Origin: Trichopria drosophilae
Lineage: Eukaryota > Arthropoda > Insecta > Hymenoptera > Diapriidae
Assembly: GCA_030407085.1 (NCBI GenBank)
Contig: CM059584.1
Location: 6,510,001 to 6,574,000, forward strand
Direction: 5' to 3'
DNA length: 64,000 nt
Of the stretch, positions 58,401 to 64,000 are shown one piece after another. Numbering within the stretch: the first letter of the stretch is position 1; each line of letters opens with the position of its first letter. The notes under the pieces are model-generated. The model was not told the DNA's origin. It saw nothing but the letters and a program-made list of their open reading frames with translations, and made no database searches. The position numbers and the translations under genes were made by a program.

Positions 58401-58761
58401 AGTTATGCGTCTAATTAGCAGCCATAATGAGTCTCTAGAAAATGAGGTAATTTTAGTTACGGTAGACGAAATTTACAAAAAATTGCAACCACTGTACGTA
58501 ATTAAATAATTGTGGGTTTTGTGTATTATGCAAAACTTCCAGTTTTATTATATGTTTTATCACACGTATAACTGTTCTTTAACAATAATTCTTTCGAAGA
58601 ATACATCAGAAAACGAAAATAAGATTTTACGTTTCTAATTTCTTGGAGCAGATATTAAACCGCTAGTTATGTACAAGGAGAGCAATATTTAGTCAATTTA
58701 GACAGAATTCCAGGTGATTCTATTTCAAAAATGTAATGTATTGAAAATCCAAATGTAATCG
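58401..58761. other. No recognisable gene
   Basis: AT-rich; no supported feature. Confidence 0.4.
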
Positions 58762-59357
58762 CTAAATATGGTCGCCAAAATATCCAATTGGCTCTAGTTT
58801 TGAAATATTGAGGTCAAACGGGTCAAAAATTCTACTCTAGGAATTTTTGAGCATCTGTTCACAGCCCAAAATGTTGTTCTCCTGTGTGTAAAAGTCAGTT
58901 CTGATAGGATTTTCCCCGCAAAATCCAAATGTATACTCCAAAATATTGATGTGGACCTAGTTTTTATGAAAAATCGTGTTTTAGGAACTTTTGTTTTGTG
59001 TTTCTGAAAAATAGCCAAGACGATAACTAATTCGAAGTGAATCCAATTTCACAAAGTTCGTAAGACATATTTCTTGATTTTTTGCATCACATTTTACAGC
59101 ATAGATGTGAAAAATGTCCAAAAACACGATTTTTGACCCCTTTGACCTTCAATCGGGTCAAAAACTTCGCCCACATCTGTGGCGTACATATTTCAATTCT
59201 GTTGGAAAAATCCTGTCGGAATTCTCTCTTGTTGGTGGAGCAACAGGATTTTGGACAGTGAACATGCTCAAAATGCCTGAAATCTAACTTTTTACAACGT
59301 CGACCTTCAATACCTCAAAAACTAGAGTCAATTGGATATTTTGGCGGTGATATTTAG
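58762..59357. mobile_element. Inverted-repeat element with internal repeated units
   Basis: CTAAATATGGTCGCC, then AAAATATCCAATTGGCTCTA and GTTTTGAAATATTGAGGTC (58762-58815), is mirrored at 59302-59357. Inside, related words recur (AATCCAAATGTA at about 58747 and 58923; GATAGGATTTT at 58905 and, reversed, at 59370), so the arms contain a diverged repeat of about 175 bp. It has no coding sequence; the 74-residue frame is repeat-derived. Confidence 0.65.
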
Positions 59358-59930
59358 ATTCTGGAGCAAAAATCCTATCAGAGTCAACCCTTACTTATAA
59401 GGTAACATGAAATTCTGAAATTTTTGTTGGGCTTATTTGAATGAAAATTATAATTTTTTTCAAAATTGATTATTTATATATTAAATAAAAATCCGTGTTT
59501 AATAATATTTAAAATAATTTTTGTTATTAAACATTGATTTCTATCATATTCTTAGCGTATTTGTTTCGTCACGACTATCATCTTCAATTTCCGCAGTATA
59601 TTCTTAAAATAATTTAACAGAAATTACAAAACGTGAAATAATTTCATAATTTACTAATTTTATTACAAACTTATTCTTAGTTATTACATAATGCGTCATA
59701 CCTTATGTCGATCGGTGCAATCAATTGGCAAAAATCAATTAACTCAATAAAACTATAATTAACAGTGGTAGAATTCAGTAACGATTACAGTTCAGTGATG
59801 AAGTTCACGTGGATATAATTTCCAGTAGAAAGTTAAGTAAGTACCGTTATTTCAATTTAATATGCAATTTATATTTATTTGTCGATTTTACTTTCATCAT
59901 AATTGCAATTTTCAGAGGCCGTGTGCCCAT
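59358..59930. other. AT-rich stretch without recognisable gene
   Basis: No supported feature. Confidence 0.45.
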
Positions 59931-60270
59931 AGCCTTACGAAACGACACGTATTATAATATGTCGAATTGATATTCCATTTAACCTCACAAACGAACGTAA
60001 TTGGAGAATGAATCAAATGTGGATCAGAAATGAGCATATCGCGAGTGTTCCTTCTCATCCATTTCAGTGGGAATCACGTCGCGTTGTGCAAAGAATAATT
60101 TCGGTCGAAAAGTTTGGCCTTATGCAAACCGGTAAAATGGCTGGTATCTACGGTTCGAAATCACGTTCGAATGCACGCCCATGATGGAATTGGTTAATTA
60201 GTCAAATTCGCGAACCGGTAATCAATCGTTATGTAACGTCGAAATCTGGAGTTTCTCTATTACCTTGTTG
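59931..60270. promoter_or_regulatory. CpG-richer block with two ACCGGTAA words
   Basis: AAACCGGTAAAA (60127) and GAACCGGTAATC (60213) resemble Grainyhead-type sites, in a small CpG-rich islet without a reading frame. Confidence 0.25.
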
Positions 60271-60753
60271 GGCGAACTGACTTGGACAATAATTGAAAAT
60301 GACGACAGACAAATTTTCAAATTTCGAATTCATAATTTTTATCGATTTCAGTCAGTGTGTTGGAACCAATTTTAATTGTAATCTTTGGTCAAACAGGTTT
60401 TGAAACCGATTGAACTAGGTATTGTTTCAGGATACCTTACTAACATTTTAAGTTTAAATGCAAAAAATCAGCAAGGGGTTTTTGGCAAAAACATCCACAT
60501 TTATTAAAAAAATCAGTGTAAAAAGGCACTCAGCTCAATTTTTATAAAATTGAGTCAATTAAATAGTCAGACTCTAGGTTTTTTAAAGGTCTAGAACTTC
60601 CGTGTAGGTGAAATTTGAGCAGCTTTGGCTTGAAGCGATTAAAGTGCAAAAAGGGAAAAATGTGCATTTTTCTCTCTGTCCTCACATATAACTGAAGAAA
60701 TATTAATTGAAGATCAGCACTCTCTAAAGATAAATTGTTGGGTTTTTAACCCG
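60271..60753. other. No recognisable gene
   Basis: AT-rich; no supported feature. Confidence 0.4.
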
Positions 60754-61548
60754 TTAAAGACCAAATGTATATAAATTTAACGTAAAGTTGACAGTATTTA
60801 TGAATAGTTAAAGGCATTAAAATAATTTGTAATAAACGGTTTTGCTGCCCAAACCTTGCTAAGAATAAAAAAATTATGAGCATTTTTGTAGGAATTTTTT
60901 CACTTATCGTTAATTTTGTCTCATTTCCCGCATTAGAATACCTCAGATATTCATAAATATCGCGTCAGAAATGTTTGGGTTAGAAGATAGAACTCCAAAT
61001 TTGAAGTTAGTTTTCAAAAATTCAAAATGATGGTTCCAACACGGCAAAAATATTTACTAAAATCATACGAAATTACTTCATTATTAGTACTTGGTGGGTT
61101 TTGGGGTCGCTGATTCCGGATTGTGGATCCGCCATTTTGAATTTTTGAAAACTAACATCAGATTTGAACTCAACAACCACAAAAACCGTCGGATACCAAG
61201 TTTGAAAAGATTTCATTCGGGTCAATCAATTGAATACATGCGCTTATAATTTTGAAATAAAAATCGATTTTAAAAATGTTAAATAAAAATCGATTTCATT
61301 TTTACAAAAGTTCTATCTATCACAGCGAAATGATAACAAAAATAACGATAAGTAAAAAAAAAACCCTAAATAATTCCTGATTTTCGTTAAATAAATGTTC
61401 TTAATTTTTTAATTTCAAATTTTTAGCAATTTTTGATACACCATTACAAAAAGCAGGGTTTGAGCAATAAATAAAGTCAATTACAACCTTTTTTTACAAC
61501 ATTTTACTACTAAAAAATACTATAAATTTATGGACATTTGGTCCTTAA
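60754..61548. mobile_element. piggyBac-type TTAA-flanked element, non-autonomous
   Basis: TTAA (60754-60757) then AGACCAAATGTATATAAATT on the left, and on the complement TTAA (61545-61548) then GGACCAAATGTCCATAAATT on the right. The arms stay alignable for about 200 bp, with matching CAAACCTTGCT and ACTTATCGTTA with TTTTGT and TCATTTC words. The middle (60950-61300) holds a CGCCATTTTGAATTTTT repeat unit with GGGTCGCTGATTCCGG. No transposase is present. Confidence 0.75.
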
Positions 61549-63465
61549 GTATATTTCAATATTCTGCCTTTTATTTGCTGTGCAAAATTGCATTTGTTTT
61601 AAAATAATGTAATTAAATCTGTATTACTGGTTACATGGTGTCAGTTTCACATTAATGTTTAGTGTCAATTTCGCTATTTTATTTGATAAAATAAGTAATA
61701 TGCAAAATTAACATTTTGTACATTGCCTACAAGACCATTTTAATTTTGAAAATTAAAGGTATCCATATACGATAAAATATTAAGCCCATGGGTAAAGTTA
61801 AGAAACAAAAGCAATTAATATGCCATCATATAAAAGTATTAATTTATAACAAATTTTGAAACAAAAAATGTTTGCATGAAATTGGTTGTTACACAGAATA
61901 TTTTATTAAAGGTCTTTTATACAATATATATAAATGTGTTGATCTTTAACTAAAATTTCTTCGGCTATAGATAATGAAATAATGAATGATACTATTAAAA
62001 ATGTAGATATTTAATTATTATTTAATACTAATTTATTTAAATTTAATTGCTATGGTTGTAAGTAATTATTGCGTTTATTTATACATCTTAGTTATGCTTT
62101 GCAGCAGATTTTAATAAGTCATGATAAAAAGTAAATAAATTTTAATAATTATTCATTTGAATATTTATATGAACTTACAACTAAATTAAATTTAATTGCT
62201 TTAATTTAAACGATCACACTATAGTTAAAATAAAGTTACTGAATTTATTTACAAACATTGCTAGACATATTTAACGTAAATAATGATTTACGTTAGTATT
62301 CATTGATTTATTTATTACAAACAAAAATTATTTAGTATATAAACTTAAATCGTCACAAATGTTTAAAAATAAACTTTAAATCATAATTTTATTTACTAAT
62401 TTAATGTTTACATTAATAATTGTTAAAAATAAAAATATATAAAATATAAATGTTTAAACGGTATTTCGGTATTAACTTGTAAGTCATATAAATTCCGTAT
62501 ATTTAATATTATTAATAAACATATATTGATAATGCACATTGATTGTTTTGATACAGGATACAATTTTTAATAAATTTGACTACTGTTCACTATTGTACGT
62601 TAGATCCTGAATTGTATTTTATTGATTATAATAACTATCCTAAAGTATTTAAAGGAACTAGTAAAGTAATTTTAACTGTTCACTATTAACTTAAATGAAA
62701 ATCGTATAAATGAACATGAGCAGGATTTATCTAAATAATAAGAGAAGTTTACTACCAAAATGTACTAAATTTGTATAATTCCTTACTTTTAGATTATTTC
62801 ATTAAATTTAAGAAACGAAGACTTGTCGTAGATTATAGTAAATTCATGAGTTTGAATTATTGTCAGAATTCATTCAATATTTGTATTTTCACTGAAAACT
62901 GGACTGTATTAATTAGGATAACTTAATATTATGATATAATTAATGTAATAAGATTATAAAAACAATTCCACTAAAAAATTACCATAGAAATTCTAAATAA
63001 AAGTTTACTATACTTTTGAATTACTGTAAAACCACAAGAAAACTTTCTGGTTCAATTGGTAGTTAAATAGTCATTTTATTTTAATTTCGCCCAAAGAATT
63101 TTCAAAATCTCTAAATCTATTTTAATTTATTTATGGTCATAACGGCAACTTATACTATAAAAATTCGTTGAGAACCTCGAGATCGAAACACTTTTAGTAG
63201 TTAAAAAGTCTAATTTACTAAACATTTTTTTTTCGGTATAATAGTAGTAAGTAGTTCTTACTGGCATACGATCCCAATTCGAGTACTTAATGTAAATCAA
63301 GTGATTAAATTTAATGACTTCGATATATATTCAGTTACGTTTTGTCACTTAAGTTCAACAACTCTACTTAAATCTATCCAAAGACTACAATTGCTGCTCT
63401 GTTAGAAAGTTTTCGAAAGTCAAAAACTGATTTTTTTTGAATATCTAAAATCGTACTTCGTAACA
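61549..63465. other. Extremely AT-rich stretch without recognisable gene
   Basis: About 1.9 kb with little G or C, many ATTTA/TTAAT words and no frame of note. Confidence 0.5.
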
Positions 63466-63810
63466 CAGCTCACAAAAACTCGTCGTAATGCCGTTGCCAG
63501 TAATTTCGCGTTGCAAAACAGAGACACGACGTCGCGACCCATCGACCCTTTCTTTTCTGACTTTTGCCTGATGTCGAAAAATCGAAACCGCCGATCTCGA
63601 AAGGATCATACACCCTCGGTCACAAGGTGAGAAAGGAATTTCTAGAGTACATAATTTGAAAAACTTCAGTCAAGGATCTTCCGGTGTTCAACTTGATATT
63701 ACGTAAATCATGGAGAAGGTTTGGGAATTCGTCTAATTAATCGATTTGCTGAGGCACGTTTAAAAAAAATGTATCGCGACTTGGACCGATGATTGTGTAC
63801 CCGGGAAGTG
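63466..63810. promoter_or_regulatory. CpG-richer block, candidate regulatory DNA
   Basis: CpG-rich words (63480-63550, 63580-63600) in an AT-rich setting, no frame. Function is inferred from composition alone. Confidence 0.25.
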
Positions 63811-64000
63811 AATAGGTAATGTCGTTTTTAAGGCGGGGAAAATGTTCTAGTTGGAATACTGGGAGGTCTCTGCATTTTTTATTTAATTGTTATGAATGCT
63901 AAGAAAATTTCATTGAACCTATTAGTTCTAACTGGACAGGAAGAAAAATAGACAAATTTATTTCATGTTTGACAAAAAATAAAAAAAATAAGTGTCTTAA
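63811..64000. other. No recognisable gene
   Basis: AT-rich window end with no supported feature. Confidence 0.4.

Overview
This is AT-rich, eukaryotic, non-coding DNA, almost certainly from an insect. The signs are a piggyBac relic, Penelope-like and jockey-type retroelement relics, TTAGG-type telomeric words, and degenerate copies of a 'CGCCATTTTGAATTTT' repeat that I associate with insect genomes, especially Hymenoptera. Order-level placement (possibly Hymenoptera) is inference. No intact protein-coding gene, tRNA, rRNA or CRISPR array can be supported. Every recognisable coding sequence is a broken transposon, and nearly all open frames look like chance frames or lie inside inverted repeats.

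The window reads as an intergenic desert or the inside of a very long intron. Two kinds of sequence alternate. The first is AT-rich filler packed with inverted-repeat (foldback) and short TIR elements: about 561-1697, 6269-6578, 8018-8373, 9735-10222, 17214-17577, 17725-18042, 21050-21224, 27325-28175, 30308-31013, 34785-35008, 35457-36926, 36423-36565, 36942-37374, 42034-42600, 46573-47565, 48679-48875, 55651-57497, 58762-59357 and 60754-61548. The second is some fifteen short blocks, 0.3-1.2 kb each, that are visibly richer in G+C and CpG and have few transposon scars (for example 7.2-7.7, 16.2-16.9, 28.5-28.9, 37.6-38.5, 42.9-43.5, 52.3-53.5 and 54.7-55.0 kb). These are the best candidates for conserved regulatory DNA. 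Three plus-strand sites (2733/2734, 44723/44724, 54569/54570) join a pyrimidine tract and AG directly to a good 5' splice site. This is the layout of recursive-splicing ratchet points and would fit a giant plus-strand intron.

Transposon coding relics: a Penelope-like reverse transcriptase (11.6-12.36 kb, +); the GIY-YIG end of a Penelope-like element with a hammerhead-like 3' motif (41.26-41.83 kb, +); the 3' end of a jockey-like LINE with a frameshift, A-rich tail and probable 13-bp target duplication (29.06-30.02 kb, -); and a piggyBac-type relic with TTAA-CCC ends, arms of about 0.6 kb and a cysteine-rich C-terminal domain (55.65-57.50 kb).

The most unusual material is a family built from the palindromic octamer CAGTACTG, at 3.60-5.09, 15.42-16.14 and 31.81-32.30 kb. 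The first and third copies share a recognisable left edge, and the first contains 140-bp units facing an inverted copy of themselves. Next come two foldbacks whose arms are themselves palindromic (8018-8373 and 30308-31013), a 166-bp satellite that flips orientation midway (8.40-9.12 kb), and a dispersed family marked by AGGGCGCAAAA at about eight places.
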